Source of the DNA: Alphaproteobacteria bacterium
GTDB lineage: Bacteria > Pseudomonadota > Alphaproteobacteria > Micropepsales > Micropepsaceae
Length of the DNA: 64,000 nucleotides
Direction: 5' to 3'
Assembly: GCA_021324545.1 (NCBI GenBank)
Contig: JAJPIX010000059.1
Coordinates: 1-64,000 of the forward strand
Under the pieces are notes generated by a model. It was not told the origin of the DNA. It did not search any database and was given only the letters and a program-made list of their open reading frames with translations. Positions 40,758-50,435 of the stretch are shown here, in pieces. The translations under genes and the position numbers were made by a program. Position 1 is the stretch's first letter. Each line of letters opens with the position of its first letter.

Positions 40758-43042
40758 TGCGACGGGTCCAATTTGCATTCGACATTTTCGGTTTGGGGCA
40801 GCGTTTTCGCCGAATCCTGCGGCGCGAGCGCAAACCTGCAGCGGCGTTCGCCGAGATCGATGAACCCGGCCGAGCGCCGGTTGAGACCGGCAACGAAAAC
40901 CTTGCCGCCGCGTCCCACCATGAGCGGCACCGAAAGCGCCTCCACGTCCACGCGGGCCCCCACCGGGGGCAGCGAACCGTCTGAAACCACAAAACGCGCC
41001 ATGAAAGCGCAACATCTGTCCGGTGACAGGTCGATCACGACGCCGCTCCGGCGCTGCGGAGCGATCGTCACATCCGATCGCGCAACAATTGTCGCGATCG
41101 GATAGTCGCGCGGGTCTATGCCGACATGATTGGGTGCATAGGGGACAAGCCCGGTCAGCAGCGCTTCGCCGCCGGCATCGCTGACCGCCACAGGGCGGTT
41201 TTCACGATAGATGCGCACGCCCTCCGCTCCGGTCTTCACAAGCGCCACGGCGCCGTCCGTCTTGCGCGCCGCAAACACATCGCCGGCCAGAAACACGAGC
41301 GAACCGGAAACGCCGGCGCGCGCGGCAACACCGTCCGCGCCGGCAGCAAGCGCGCCATCGTAACGGCCTGTGCCTCCCACAACGGTCGCTTCGCCTTGCA
41401 GCCTGGGACCGGCATCACCGTCCTGGGCCATGACCTGCCAGCCCACGCCGCCGTCCGGATCAACCGGCACAGTGTACATCGCCTGAGCGGAAGCCCTTCG
41501 GCCCGAAGAAGCGCCGTCGAAAGATGCAGACCCGCTCCCCAGCGGGACGCTGACGAAGGCTTGCGCCGCCCAGACATGCGCGCCGAGATCACGCAAACCC
41601 GTCAACCCGAAAAAAAGACTGTTGCCGCCGGACAGCGAATAGGACGCCGAGACAAGATCGGTTGCCGGTTGGCCGGGCGTTTTGCCGCCGGTCCAGTTTG
41701 CCGCAAGCGCACCAAAGCGACCGAATGAAAGGGCCGCGCCCAGTTCGAACCGCAGCGTGGGCACAGGATCGCCATTCATGGCGGCCACGTCGGAAAACCA
41801 TTTGGTCGCGGCGCTGACGGAGCCGAAAATCTTCAACGGCGCGACCCAGCCTTCCAGGCCGAGGGACGCCAAAAGACCGGTTCCAGGCGCACTCCGGCTG
41901 GCGGCGATATCGGCAGAGAGCGCGCCCACATCGCCCAGACCGAAGGCCAATCCGGCTCCGGCGAGCGCGCCCTCGGGCGTCGCTTCGCCATGGGCTTCCG
42001 CCGTGACCGCATCGGTCATGCCGTGCCGCACGGTCAGGGCAAACATCGGCATGTCATAGGAAAAGCTCTTTGCGCCATAGTCGCGGCGCAGGAACCCGGC
42101 ATCGATGTCGTAGGCCGAGAGCCCCCGCGCGAGCAGCCGGCCGGTCGCATAAAACGGGATCGTCTGAACGGTTTGCCGGCCAAGAATGTCGCGCAGCACA
42201 ACCGTTGCGGAACCGCCGCCCGTGACCACGGGAATGTCGTTGAGCTCAAAAGGCCCCGGATCGACGTCGGTTTCGAACAGCCGTACCGCACCGGAAAACA
42301 CATCCACCGTGGTGGGGACGGCCGCTGTGCCGAAAAACTGGGGCAGCGGCATGGTCACAAGGTCGGGCCGAAGAGAGAAATCGCTCGCCAATTGAATTCC
42401 GCCGAAACGCACGGCGCGCGACCAATCAAGGCCGCCGGAGATGGAATCGCCCAAAACCACGCGGCGCAACTGTGCGGCGTCATCGAATTCGAGCGCGGTG
42501 TCAAGGCGCGCGCCATTGCCGCCGCCCGCGACCGCGCCCGCAAAGCCATCGATGGTCAGGAGCGCGCCGGGCATGAAGATGGAAAGACCCATTTGGCCGG
42601 CAAGCGAAACGCTGTGCGAGGAACGCGAGACATCCAGGGCCGATGCGGAGATGTCGTAATCGAACATGGCGCCCGTGGCCGATTGGGCGGTCTCGCCATC
42701 GAATTCCGACGGCCTGAGATTGAAGACTTGCGGCGCGAGCCGTTCGGGCGCAGCGGTCAGAAGCAGGCGTTGATTGGCCAGATCGATTTCCGCAGCCAGA
42801 CCGGACACAGCGCCAATGCGGACAAGCCCATCCGGCCCGTCTGCAGGGCCGATCCTGATGCCCGCCTTCCGGACATCGTCCGGCCGCAGCAGGATATCGC
42901 TTCCATCAATGTCAACCTGCACGACCTTGTGCGTGCTGCGGCCGTTCACCCAGAGCTCCAGAAGCAGCCGATGAGGGGATTCGCCGGCCGCCCATGCCGG
43001 CCAGGAAACGAAGAACACGACCACAAGGGCGGCCGCGCGCAT
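40754..43042 (-). CDS. Outer-membrane usher of archaic (Csu-type) chaperone-usher pilus
   Basis: Assembles and secretes pilins across the outer membrane. 762 residues after a signal peptide ending AWAAGE, somewhat short for ushers. The N-terminal domain (LLLELWVNGRSTHKVVQVD) binds chaperone-pilin complexes. The barrel shows usher blocks such as DVFSGAVRLFETDVDPGPFELNDIPVV near 245-270 (in parts), GSATVVLRDILGRQTVQTIPFY near 275, and GLVPYAPNHVGIDPRDYP near 640. A C-terminal domain with CC and a later Cys closes the protein. Located between the chaperone and distal pilin. Confidence 0.9.
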   Translation of the reverse strand: MRAAALVVVFFVSWPAWAAGESPHRLLLELWVNGRSTHKVVQVDIDGSDILLRPDDVRKAGIRIGPADGPDGLVRIGAVSGLAAEIDLANQRLLLTAAPERLAPQVFNLRPSEFDGETAQSATGAMFDYDISASALDVSRSSHSVSLAGQMGLSIFMPGALLTIDGFAGAVAGGGNGARLDTALEFDDAAQLRRVVLGDSISGGLDWSRAVRFGGIQLASDFSLRPDLVTMPLPQFFGTAAVPTTVDVFSGAVRLFETDVDPGPFELNDIPVVTGGGSATVVLRDILGRQTVQTIPFYATGRLLARGLSAYDIDAGFLRRDYGAKSFSYDMPMFALTVRHGMTDAVTAEAHGEATPEGALAGAGLAFGLGDVGALSADIAASRSAPGTGLLASLGLEGWVAPLKIFGSVSAATKWFSDVAAMNGDPVPTLRFELGAALSFGRFGALAANWTGGKTPGQPATDLVSASYSLSGGNSLFFGLTGLRDLGAHVWAAQAFVSVPLGSGSASFDGASSGRRASAQAMYTVPVDPDGGVGWQVMAQDGDAGPRLQGEATVVGGTGRYDGALAAGADGVAARAGVSGSLVFLAGDVFAARKTDGAVALVKTGAEGVRIYRENRPVAVSDAGGEALLTGLVPYAPNHVGIDPRDYPIATIVARSDVTIAPQRRSGVVIDLSPDRCCAFMARFVVSDGSLPPVGARVDVEALSVPLMVGRGGKVFVAGLNRRSAGFIDLGERRCRFALAPQDSAKTLPQTENVECKLDPSQ

Positions 43043-43049
43043 TCCGCGA

Positions 43050-43764
43050 TCACCCGTGCGGCGTGACGTCGGCGGTTATCGCTGCGCCGCTCAGGCCATC
43101 GCGCGCTTCGATATGGATTGGAGTCGCTGACGCCGAATCGAGCTGCCATTCCTGCGCGGCGGCCGGCAATATGTAGCCGAGCCGCCGAAATGCTGGCGTT
43201 TCGCTTTGGCCGTTCTGGAAGATGCGCAGGTCCTGGATCTTGACGGTTCTTGCGCCTGTGTTCTGCGCAATGACCGACAGGTGATGCCCGGTCCGGATTG
43301 CGTCCCAGGCGACTTGCGGCGGTGCCGGTCTGCCGGCCGCGACGAACACCGGAATGTTGAACTGCAGGAGAATATGCACGCCTGCCGCGCCGCTTTCGCC
43401 CGGTCCCGGCAGTTGGCTTATCACCAGGCGGTATTCGGATTCGCGCGACCGATCCGTCGGGGTGGCCAGCACGCGCACAGTCTGGCGAGCGCCGGGCGCG
43501 ATCGTCGCAAAGGGCGGGCTTGCAAAGAGCGTGTTGCCGGGCGTCAGGCGATCGCCATCGGGTGTTTGCGACCAGTCGAAGGGCATCAAGCTGGACCGTG
43601 ACCGGCGACGCGCTGCGATTGGCAAGATAGAAGAGTCCCGCTTCGCCGGGCCTCAGCTGCAGCATGGTCGGCGCAAGCTCCAGCGCGCTGGTTCCGTTTC
43701 TTGCGCTAACAGGCTGGGCCAGAAGCAAGAGAAGAGCGGTGGCGATGGCCTTTCGGGCGCCCAT
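43050..43764 (-). pseudogene. Csu-type periplasmic pilus chaperone, frameshifted
   Basis: Reads from ATG 43764 through a signal peptide (ATALLLLLAQPVSA) and the chaperone start LELAPTMLQLRPGEAGLFYLANRSASPVTVQL (in parts). The frame then leaves the family at 43581-43583 (a GGG on the plus strand). The alternative frame continues at once with the expected FDWSQTPDGDRLTPGNTLFASPPFATIAPG (in parts) and runs to a stop at 43050. Removing one base in that GGG restores a 237-residue chaperone with VQLDA-FDWSQ. It is either a true frameshift or a sequencing error. Confidence 0.8.
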
Positions 43765-44270
43765 CAGAAGTTCACCGTGACCCCAACGATGTCGCTGTAA
43801 TTTCCGGGCGGCACGAACTGACCCGCCGGAAGCCGGCCATACACTGTATAATCCTGCGCGGTGCCGCTGCCCGTGCCGCTCTGCGTGACGGTCGCGCCTG
43901 TGCCGTCGCCCCACAGGGTCGCGTAACCGCCTGTCGTATAGAGGCCGTATGCCAGAGTGTGCGCAGCGCCATCGGTCATGGCGCGTGCGCTCACGTTGCC
44001 GGTTGTGGTGCCGCCATCGAGCGCGATGGTGTAGGCGCTGCCGTTGGTACAGGTGACTTCCACCGTGCTGCTGGCGGTCGCAGCCGAGCCGTTGGTTGGC
44101 AGATAGCTGCCGAACGCCAGATCGCTCGCCGTCACTGAGCAGGCGTCGAGCACCGTGGCGGAGACGGTGAATGTCGTGGCTGCCTGGCCTGCAAAAGACG
44201 CCATGGGCACCAGGGCCATCATGCCGAAAGCCGCTGCGATCCAGGCTTTTCTCAAATACGACGACGTCAT
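43764..44270 (-). CDS. Spore coat U (SCPU) domain major pilin (CsuA/B-like)
   Basis: 168 residues with signal peptide (IAAAFGMMALVPMASFAGQA). SCPU domain: VLDACSVTASDLAFGSYLPTN near 40, VTCTNGSAYTIALDGG near 72-87, LAYGLYTTGGYATLWGDGTGA near 108, and the final GRLPAGQFVPPGNYSDIVGVTV. Cysteine pair as in Csu pilins. First gene of the operon pilin-chaperone-usher-pilin; its stop overlaps the chaperone start by one base. Confidence 0.88.
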   Translation of the reverse strand: MTSSYLRKAWIAAAFGMMALVPMASFAGQAATTFTVSATVLDACSVTASDLAFGSYLPTNGSAATASSTVEVTCTNGSAYTIALDGGTTTGNVSARAMTDGAAHTLAYGLYTTGGYATLWGDGTGATVTQSGTGSGTAQDYTVYGRLPAGQFVPPGNYSDIVGVTVNF

Positions 44271-44321
44271 GGCCCGAGCCCTGCCTGCCCCCAGCAGGAA
44301 CCGATTCGACCCTACGATACA

Positions 44322-44337
44322 ACCTATAATTGTAGGT
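44322..44337. promoter_or_regulatory. Inverted repeat upstream of pilus operon
   Basis: ACCTA-TAATTG-TAGGT, 52 bp upstream of the pilin start, within an AT-rich stretch of an otherwise GC-rich region. It may be an operator or part of the promoter for the minus-strand pilus operon. Confidence 0.35.
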
Positions 44338-44374
44338 AAATTTGCTGATTTTCAGGAACGGGGGCTTGACGGCC

Positions 44375-44403
44375 TTGCCCGCCCGCTGGCCATCCGGTAT
44401 AGG
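44375..44403 (+). promoter_or_regulatory. Candidate promoter of rpsF-rpsR-rplI
   Basis: TTGCCC, 17-bp spacer, TATAGG, about 144 bp upstream of rpsF. A longer leader with strong secondary structure follows. Confidence 0.4.
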
Positions 44404-44425
44404 CGCGCGCTCCAAGCGACTGCGG

Positions 44426-44486
44426 TCGCGGGAAGGCTTCCCCCAGAGGGGGTCGGTCGATGCCGGATGGTCCGGCGTTCCCGCGA
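44426..44486 (+). promoter_or_regulatory. Structured rpsF leader, three-way junction
   Basis: An outer stem of nine perfect pairs, TCGCGGGAA (44426-44434) with TTCCCGCGA (44478-44486), encloses two hairpins: CCCCC-AGA-GGGGG (44440-44452) and GCCGG-ATGGT-CCGGC (44462-44476). It lies 60 bp upstream of rpsF. Many bacteria autoregulate this operon through an S6:S18-binding leader. That this structure plays the same part is inference. Confidence 0.55.
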
Positions 44487-44546
44487 ACCAATGTGGATAC
44501 GGCTTCACCCGGGCCGCCCCACCGCAGCCGGGACAAGGGAAAGCAC

Positions 44547-44915
44547 ATGGCTCTTTACGAGCATCTCCTGATCGCGCGCCAGGATATCAGCGCGCAGCAG
44601 GTGGACGCGCTGGCGACCCACCTGAAAACCATCATCGAAGGCGAAGGCGGCAAGGTCGAGAAGCAGGAATACTGGGGCCTGCGTGGGCTGGCCTATCGCA
44701 TCAAGAAAAACCGGAAAGGCCATTATGTCCTGCTGAACATCAATGCGCCGGCCAAGGCGGTGCAGGAGCTCGAGCGCCAGCTCAAGATCAACGAAGACGT
44801 GCTGCGCTACATGACGGTGAAGGTCGACAAGTTCGAGCAGTCATCCAACAAGAACAAGCGCGACCGCGAAGATAACAAGACAGAAACGGCCGAGACCGAG
44901 GAGACCGCACAATGA
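44547..44915 (+). CDS. rpsF: 30S ribosomal protein S6
   Basis: 122 residues. [15 protein letters not shown] is the family start, then [24 protein letters not shown] near 42-65 (in parts). A charged, disordered tail ([19 protein letters not shown]) replaces the poly-Glu tail of E. coli S6. It overlaps rpsR by 4 bp. Confidence 0.98.
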   Translation: MALYEHLLIARQDISAQQVDALATHLKTIIEGEGGKVEKQEYWGLRGLAYRIKKNRKGHYVLLNINAPAKAVQELERQLKINEDVLRYMTVKVDKFEQSSNKNKRDREDNKTETAETEETAQ

Positions 44916-45178
44916 GCTACGGTGGCGAACGTTCCGGCGGCGGTGGCGGCGGGCAGCGCCGCCCCTTCTTCCGGCGCAAAAAGACATGTCCGTTCTCGGG
45001 CGCCAACGCGCCGCGCATCGATTACAAGGACGTGAAGCTGCTGCAGCGCTTCATTTCCGAGCGCGGCAAGATCGTGCCCAGCCGCATCACGGCGGTTTCT
45101 TCGGGCAAGCAGCGCCTTTTGGCGCAGGCCATCAAGCGCGCGCGCTTCATGGCGCTTCTGCCCTATGTCGTGAAATAG
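44912..45178 (+). CDS. rpsR: 30S ribosomal protein S18
   Basis: 88 residues. A Gly/Arg-rich N-terminus precedes [42 protein letters not shown] and [18 protein letters not shown], the standard S18 core. The single Cys in TCPF is one of the zinc ligands in Cys-type S18; the other ligands are not retained. Confidence 0.98.
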   Translation: MSYGGERSGGGGGGQRRPFFRRKKTCPFSGANAPRIDYKDVKLLQRFISERGKIVPSRITAVSSGKQRLLAQAIKRARFMALLPYVVK

Positions 45179-45189
45179 GAGCAAAGCCC

Positions 45190-45792
45190 ATGCAAGTGAT
45201 CCTGCTCGAACGCGTCGAAAAGCTCGGCCAGATGGGCGACGAAGTGAAGGTGAAGGACGTCTTTGCCCGCAACTACCTTCTGCCGAAGAAGAAGGCCCTG
45301 CGCGCCACAAAGGCCAACCGCGAATATTTCCAGACGCAGAAGGCGCAGCTCGAGGCGCACAATCTGGAAAGGAAGAAGGAAGCCGAAGCCGTCGCGCAGA
45401 AACTGAACGGCCAGAGCTTCGTGCTGTTGCGCCAGGCGGGCGACCGCGGCCAGCTTTACGGCTCGGTCTCGCCGCGCGACATCGCCGATGCGATCACCGC
45501 CGGCGGCTTCACCATTTCGCGCGCCCAGGTGCCGCTCGACAAGGCCATCAAGACGATCGGCCTGTTTGAAACCACCGTCGTGCTGCATCCCGAAGTGCGC
45601 GTGAAGGTCACGATCAACGTCGCGCGTACCGAAGACGAAGCCGAGCGTCAGGCGCGCGGCGAAGATGTGCTCGCCGAACGCACCGCGGAAGAAGAGGCCA
45701 AGGCCGAGGCGCAGATCGCCGCGGAAGCCGTGTTCGAAGAAGGCGCGGGGCCCAAGCCGGAGGCCGCCGAAGGCGAACCCGCCGAAGCCTGA
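45190..45792 (+). CDS. rplI: 50S ribosomal protein L9
   Basis: 200 residues. The N-domain [21 protein letters not shown] with [17 protein letters not shown] and the long connecting helix are typical; the C-domain shows [16 protein letters not shown] and [15 protein letters not shown]. An Ala/Glu-rich tail of about 50 residues extends beyond the E. coli protein, as in other Alphaproteobacteria. Confidence 0.97.
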   Translation: MQVILLERVEKLGQMGDEVKVKDVFARNYLLPKKKALRATKANREYFQTQKAQLEAHNLERKKEAEAVAQKLNGQSFVLLRQAGDRGQLYGSVSPRDIADAITAGGFTISRAQVPLDKAIKTIGLFETTVVLHPEVRVKVTINVARTEDEAERQARGEDVLAERTAEEEAKAEAQIAAEAVFEEGAGPKPEAAEGEPAEA

Positions 45793-45920
45793 GGTCACAA
45801 GAGACCAGCCGGACTGTGTGGCACTGCGCGGCCGGGCCGGGGCTCGTTCGCAGGCGCAGCATGGGCTAAGATAGCGCGGCTTTTGGTGGCCCAGTTCGCA
45901 GAACAAACGGAGCGATCTCC

Positions 45921-46745
45921 ATGTCCGCCGTCATTCAGACCAAGCGCGTCACCGTGCCCGAAATCCGGGCGCACAAGAACGCAAAGCCGGTCGTGTGCCT
46001 CACCTGCTATCACGCCCACACCGCCCGCCTTCTGGACGCGCATGTGGACCTGATGCTGGTGGGCGACAGCCTGGGCAATGTGATGCACGGGCTGGAATCC
46101 ACCGTGCCCGTGACGCTCGACATGATGATCATGGCGGGCAAGGCGGTGATGCGCGGGTCGAAGCATGCGCTTGTCGTGGTGGACATGCCGTTCGGCTCGT
46201 ATGAGGAATCCCCGCAGATCGCCTTCCGCAACGCCGCCCATGTGATGAAGGAAACCGGCTGCCAGGCGGTGAAGATGGAAGGCGGCACACGCATCGCCGA
46301 CCAGATCCGTTTCCTGAGCGAGCGCGGCATACCCGTGATGGGCCATATCGGACTTACGCCGCAGATGTTCAACGTGATCGGCGGCTTCAAGACCCAGGGC
46401 CGCACCGAATCCGAATGGCCCGCCATCGAGGCGGACGCCAAGGCGGTGGCGGAAGCGGGCGCGTTTGCGGTGGTGCTGGAAGGCATGGCCGAGCCGCTGG
46501 CGGCGAAGATCACGCGCGAAATCGCCATTCCGACCATCGGCATCGGCGCAAGCGTGGAATGTGACGGCCAGATCCTCGTGCTGGAGGACATGCTGGGGCT
46601 TAACCCCAATCCGCCGAAATTCGTGCGGCAATACGCCCAGATGGGCGGCCAGATCGAAGCGGCCGTGAAGGCCTATGCCAAGGATGTGCGCGAACGCGCT
46701 TTCCCCGGCGCCGAAAATGTCTACCAGATGAAGAAGGCCGGTTAA
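45921..46745 (+). CDS. panB: 3-methyl-2-oxobutanoate hydroxymethyltransferase
   Basis: Makes ketopantoate from alpha-ketoisovalerate and methylene-THF, the first step of pantothenate synthesis. 274 residues. Landmarks are the start of the barrel with [26 protein letters not shown] with metal-binding Asp near 46, [12 protein letters not shown] near 85, VKMEGG near 115, GHIGLTPQ and catalytic Glu in VVLEGM near 185. panC is not in the window. Confidence 0.96.
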   Translation: MSAVIQTKRVTVPEIRAHKNAKPVVCLTCYHAHTARLLDAHVDLMLVGDSLGNVMHGLESTVPVTLDMMIMAGKAVMRGSKHALVVVDMPFGSYEESPQIAFRNAAHVMKETGCQAVKMEGGTRIADQIRFLSERGIPVMGHIGLTPQMFNVIGGFKTQGRTESEWPAIEADAKAVAEAGAFAVVLEGMAEPLAAKITREIAIPTIGIGASVECDGQILVLEDMLGLNPNPPKFVRQYAQMGGQIEAAVKAYAKDVRERAFPGAENVYQMKKAG

Positions 46746-46875
46746 CCGCCGGCCCCCGCCGATTACGGCCCTGTGTGTTGCCTCAGGGGGCGTAAAGCGG
46801 CTAGTTATCCCGCGCGGTCAAGGCCTTGGGTGCCGGGGTGGGTGGCCTTGCGCAGCCGTTCCGAAAGGATTTGCC

Positions 46876-47616
46876 TTGAGCGACATCTTCCGCGAAGTCG
46901 AAGAAGAAGTACGCCGCGAACGCCTGGAAAAACTCTGGAAAGAGTACGGGGATTACATCATCGCCGGCGTCGCGCTCATCGTGATTGCGGTGGCGGGCTG
47001 GCAGCTTTGGCGTCATTACCAGGACCAACAGCGCCTGAAGGCGTCGGACGCCTATCTCGTCGCCGAGCAGACATTCCAGAACGAAGGGCCCCAGGCGGCC
47101 GAAATTGCATTCGACAAGCTCGCCAAGAACGCCCCCGGCGGCTATGCGAATGTTTCCCGGCTGCAGCAGGCCGATGCGTTGCTCGCTTCCGGCCGCAAGG
47201 ACGATGCCATGGCTGTCTACAAACAGATTGCCAACGGCGACGACCCGATCCTTGGCGCGATCGCGCGCTTGCGCGCGGCGTGGGCAATTGCGGACAGCGC
47301 ACCCAAGGCCGATATCGAGGCGTTGCTGTCTCCGCTGAGCGACCCGGCAAGTCCCTGGCACTATGCGGCGCGCGAAATCCTGGCCTATGAAGATTACCGC
47401 GCGGGCCAGATCAATCGGGCGATGAACGAATATGAAAAGCTCGGCGCGGATTCAAAGGCGCCTTCGGGCATCCGCCAGCGCAGCATGGCAATGGCGGTCT
47501 ATCTGAAGGCCGGCGGAGACCAGAACGTCGGCACCGTTCCGCCGCCGCCCGCCGCGCAAAACCCGCTGGCGCCCGCCCCGGCCGCGCCCAACAGCAACGG
47601 ACAAACACCGCAATGA
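46876..47616 (+). CDS. YfgM-like membrane-anchored TPR protein
   Basis: 246 residues from TTG 46876 (AAAGGAT upstream). A cytoplasmic acidic N-terminus (DIFREVEEEVRRERLEKLW) precedes one transmembrane helix (YIIAGVALIVIAVAGWQLW), then TPR-like helices in the periplasm and a Pro/Ala-rich tail. The YfgM/DUF2133 family works beside SecYEG and BamB. Its stop overlaps the bamB start by 4 bp, matching the yfgM-bamB-der order known in proteobacteria. Confidence 0.88.
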   Translation: MSDIFREVEEEVRRERLEKLWKEYGDYIIAGVALIVIAVAGWQLWRHYQDQQRLKASDAYLVAEQTFQNEGPQAAEIAFDKLAKNAPGGYANVSRLQQADALLASGRKDDAMAVYKQIANGDDPILGAIARLRAAWAIADSAPKADIEALLSPLSDPASPWHYAAREILAYEDYRAGQINRAMNEYEKLGADSKAPSGIRQRSMAMAVYLKAGGDQNVGTVPPPPAAQNPLAPAPAAPNSNGQTPQ

Positions 47617-49019
47617 AACACCGCATTCCCGCTTCTGCCGCGGTCGCGCTCGCGGTCTCGCTGCTGATTGGCGGATGCGCACAGCTCGACACGGTGTCCG
47701 GATGGTTCTCGTCCAAGAAGACGATCAACCTGAAGGGCGAGCGCATACCTGTCATGGCAAGCGAAAATTCGATCACGCCCGACGCCGATCTGGCCAGCGT
47801 CAACGTGGTGCTGCCGCCGCCCTATGTGAATCAGGAGTGGCCGTCGCCGGGCGGCTATCCCGCGAACGCGATGTATCATCTGCAGGCCGATGGGCCCTTG
47901 CAGCAGATCTGGGAACAGGATGCGGGCCAGGGGTCGAACGACGATTCCCGGCTCACCGCGCCGCCCATCGTGGCGGACGGGCGCATCTATGTGCTCGATT
48001 CCGAGGCCCATCTGTTCGCTTTCGAGGCGCGCAGCGGCAATCCGCTGTGGGACAAGAGCCTGGTGCCGGAGGAAGGCGAGACCAACTTCTGGAACGACGC
48101 CTCGCTTGGCCTGATCGGCCGCGACACACATGCCGACCCCACCAAGGGCTTTGGCGGCGGCGTAACATTCGATGACGGCAAACTGTTCGTTTCGACGGGA
48201 TTCGGGATTGTCTATGCGCTGGACCCGGTCACCGGCAAACAGCTGTGGAAGACAAACCTGGGCGTGCCGATCATCAACGCCCCGGTGGCGAACGGCGGTC
48301 GCGTGTTCGTTTCCAGCCAAGACAACCATTTCGTGGCGCTGGCCGAGACCGACGGCCGGCAGCTTTGGGATCACAACGGCATCGCTTCGCCGGCCGGCAT
48401 CCTGGAGAGCACAAGCGCGGCGGTTGCCGGACAGTTCGTGATCGTGCCCTACACGTCCGGCGAAATTTACGCCATCAATGTGCAAACCGGCCGCGCGGCG
48501 TGGAATGACACGTTGACCAGCTCGGGCACGGTGACCGCGCTTTCGGAACTGGACGACATCGCCGGCAGGCCCGTTGTGGATCGTGACATGGTATTCGCGA
48601 TCAGCCATTCGGGCCTGATGGTCGGCCTGAGCCTCAGCACCGGACAGCGCGAATGGGCGCAGAGCATCGGCGGCATCAACACGCCCTGGGTGGCCGGCGA
48701 CTGGGTTTACGTGCTGACCATGGACAACAAGCTGATGTGCCTGGAGCGCAAGGACGGCAAGGTGAAATGGATTCACCAGATGCCGCGCTGGGAAAACCCC
48801 GATGACCAGGACGGCCCGATCACCTGGTCCGGCCCTGTGCTCGCCTCCAACCGGCTTGTCCTGGTTTCGTCCAACGGCCGCGCCGTATCGGTTTCGCCAT
48901 ACACCGGCGATGAGCTTGGTTCGGTCGATATCCCGGACGGCGCCTACATCGCCCCCATTGTCGCGAACAGCACGCTTTACATCTTGACGAATGACGCGCA
49001 ACTGATCGCGCTTCGCTGA
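47613..49019 (+). CDS. bamB: Outer membrane assembly lipoprotein BamB
   Basis: 468 residues. Lipobox LLIGGC near residue 23 makes it a lipoprotein. The mature protein is an eight-bladed PQQ-type propeller with repeated blade motifs such as RIYVLDSEAHLFAFEARSGNPLW and FGIVYALDPVTGKQLWKTNLG (each given in part of its blade). Supports BamA in beta-barrel insertion. It lies between yfgM-like and der. Confidence 0.94.
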   Translation: MKHRIPASAAVALAVSLLIGGCAQLDTVSGWFSSKKTINLKGERIPVMASENSITPDADLASVNVVLPPPYVNQEWPSPGGYPANAMYHLQADGPLQQIWEQDAGQGSNDDSRLTAPPIVADGRIYVLDSEAHLFAFEARSGNPLWDKSLVPEEGETNFWNDASLGLIGRDTHADPTKGFGGGVTFDDGKLFVSTGFGIVYALDPVTGKQLWKTNLGVPIINAPVANGGRVFVSSQDNHFVALAETDGRQLWDHNGIASPAGILESTSAAVAGQFVIVPYTSGEIYAINVQTGRAAWNDTLTSSGTVTALSELDDIAGRPVVDRDMVFAISHSGLMVGLSLSTGQREWAQSIGGINTPWVAGDWVYVLTMDNKLMCLERKDGKVKWIHQMPRWENPDDQDGPITWSGPVLASNRLVLVSSNGRAVSVSPYTGDELGSVDIPDGAYIAPIVANSTLYILTNDAQLIALR

Positions 49020-49052
49020 CCCGCGAAAGATGCCCGCGAGAACATCCGTGCC

Positions 49053-50399
49053 ATGCCGCTCACCGTCGCCATCGTCGGACGCCCCAATGTGGGCAAGTCG
49101 ACGCTGTTCAACCGGCTCGCGGGCAAAAAGCTCGCGCTGGTGCACGACACCCCGGGCGTAACGCGCGACTGGCGGGCGGCCGACGCGCCTTTCGGCCCGT
49201 ATATGCTGCGCTTCATCGATACGGCAGGCTTTGAGGAAGACAGGCCCGAAAGCCTTGCCGCCCGCATGACCGCGCAGACGCAGGCGGCGATCCGCCAGGC
49301 CGATGTCTGCCTGTTCCTGATTGACGCGCGCGCGGGCGTTACGGCGGGCGACGAGATCATCGCAGCAGCGCTGCGCAAGAGCGGAAAGCCCGTCATCCTG
49401 GCGGCCAACAAGTGCGAAGGGCGCGCCGTGGCGTCAAAGATCGCGCCGGACGCCTTTGCCTTGGGCTTTGGCGAGCCGATTGCCCTGTCGGCCGAGCACG
49501 GCACGGGCCTTGCCGACCTCCTGGACGCCATCGCGCCCTTTGCTGAGGCATCGCGGCCGGACGAAGAAACTGCGCAAACGCAGGACGAATTCCTGAAGCT
49601 GGCCATCGTGGGACGGCCCAACGTGGGCAAGTCAAGCCTGTTCAACCGGCTTCTGGGGCAGGAGCGCGCGCTGACAGGCCCGGAAGCCGGCATCACGCGC
49701 GATGCGGTGATCGCGGAATGGAAGGCGGGCGGCCGCACAATCCTGCTGCACGACACCGCGGGATTGCGCAAGAAGGCGCGCGCGGCCGGACACACGCTGG
49801 AACAGCTCTCCATCGGAAGCACGCTGAACGCCATCCGCTTTGCCGAATGCGTGATTGTCGTGATCGATGCGACCATGCCATTCGAGAAGCAGGATCTTGC
49901 GATCGCCGATCTTATCGCGCGCGAAGGCCGCGCCGCCGTGTTCGCGATGAACAAATGGGATCTCGTCGAGAACAGGAGCGGCGCCATCGCGCGGTTTCGC
50001 GAACAGCTGGACAGGCTGTTGCCGCAGATTGCCGGCGCGCCGCTGATTGCGGTTTCGGCGCGAACGGGCGCGGGCGTCGAACGGCTTCTGCCCGCGGTTC
50101 TGGAGGCCGACCGCATCTGGAACCGGCGCGTGAGCACCGGAGAGATCAACCGCTTCCTGTCCGGCGTGCTCGAACGCCATCCGCCGCCCGCCATTCACGG
50201 CCACCGCGTGAAGATCCGCTACATGACGCAACCGAAGGCGCGGCCCCCGACATTCGCCCTGTTTGGAACGCAGCTGAAGGCGCTGCCTGATTCCTATCTG
50301 CGCTATATCCAGAACGCCCTGCGCGAAAGTTTCGGCCTGAAGGGAACGCCGATCCGCTTTCTGCTGCGCACCGCAAAAAACCCCTACGCGAAGGACTGA
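49053..50399 (+). CDS. der: Ribosome-assembly GTPase Der (EngA)
   Basis: 448 residues with two GTPase domains in tandem: P-loops GRPNVGKSTLF (residue 8) and GRPNVGKSSLF (about 187), switch II DTAGFEE and DTAGLRK, G4 ANKCEG and MNKWDL. The C-terminal KH-like domain ends with IRFLLRTAKNPY. Needed for 50S maturation. Confidence 0.97.
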   Translation: MPLTVAIVGRPNVGKSTLFNRLAGKKLALVHDTPGVTRDWRAADAPFGPYMLRFIDTAGFEEDRPESLAARMTAQTQAAIRQADVCLFLIDARAGVTAGDEIIAAALRKSGKPVILAANKCEGRAVASKIAPDAFALGFGEPIALSAEHGTGLADLLDAIAPFAEASRPDEETAQTQDEFLKLAIVGRPNVGKSSLFNRLLGQERALTGPEAGITRDAVIAEWKAGGRTILLHDTAGLRKKARAAGHTLEQLSIGSTLNAIRFAECVIVVIDATMPFEKQDLAIADLIAREGRAAVFAMNKWDLVENRSGAIARFREQLDRLLPQIAGAPLIAVSARTGAGVERLLPAVLEADRIWNRRVSTGEINRFLSGVLERHPPPAIHGHRVKIRYMTQPKARPPTFALFGTQLKALPDSYLRYIQNALRESFGLKGTPIRFLLRTAKNPYAKD

Positions 50400-50435
50400 T
50401 ACCGCCCGGCCGTTTCACCCCGCCACGGCGACGAT

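Noticed and set aside
42946-44508. Single 520-codon minus-strand protein across the pilus chaperone and pilin region
   Set aside because: It is a chance open frame; only its short middle part (signal peptide and start of the chaperone) is genuine, before the frameshift at 43581.
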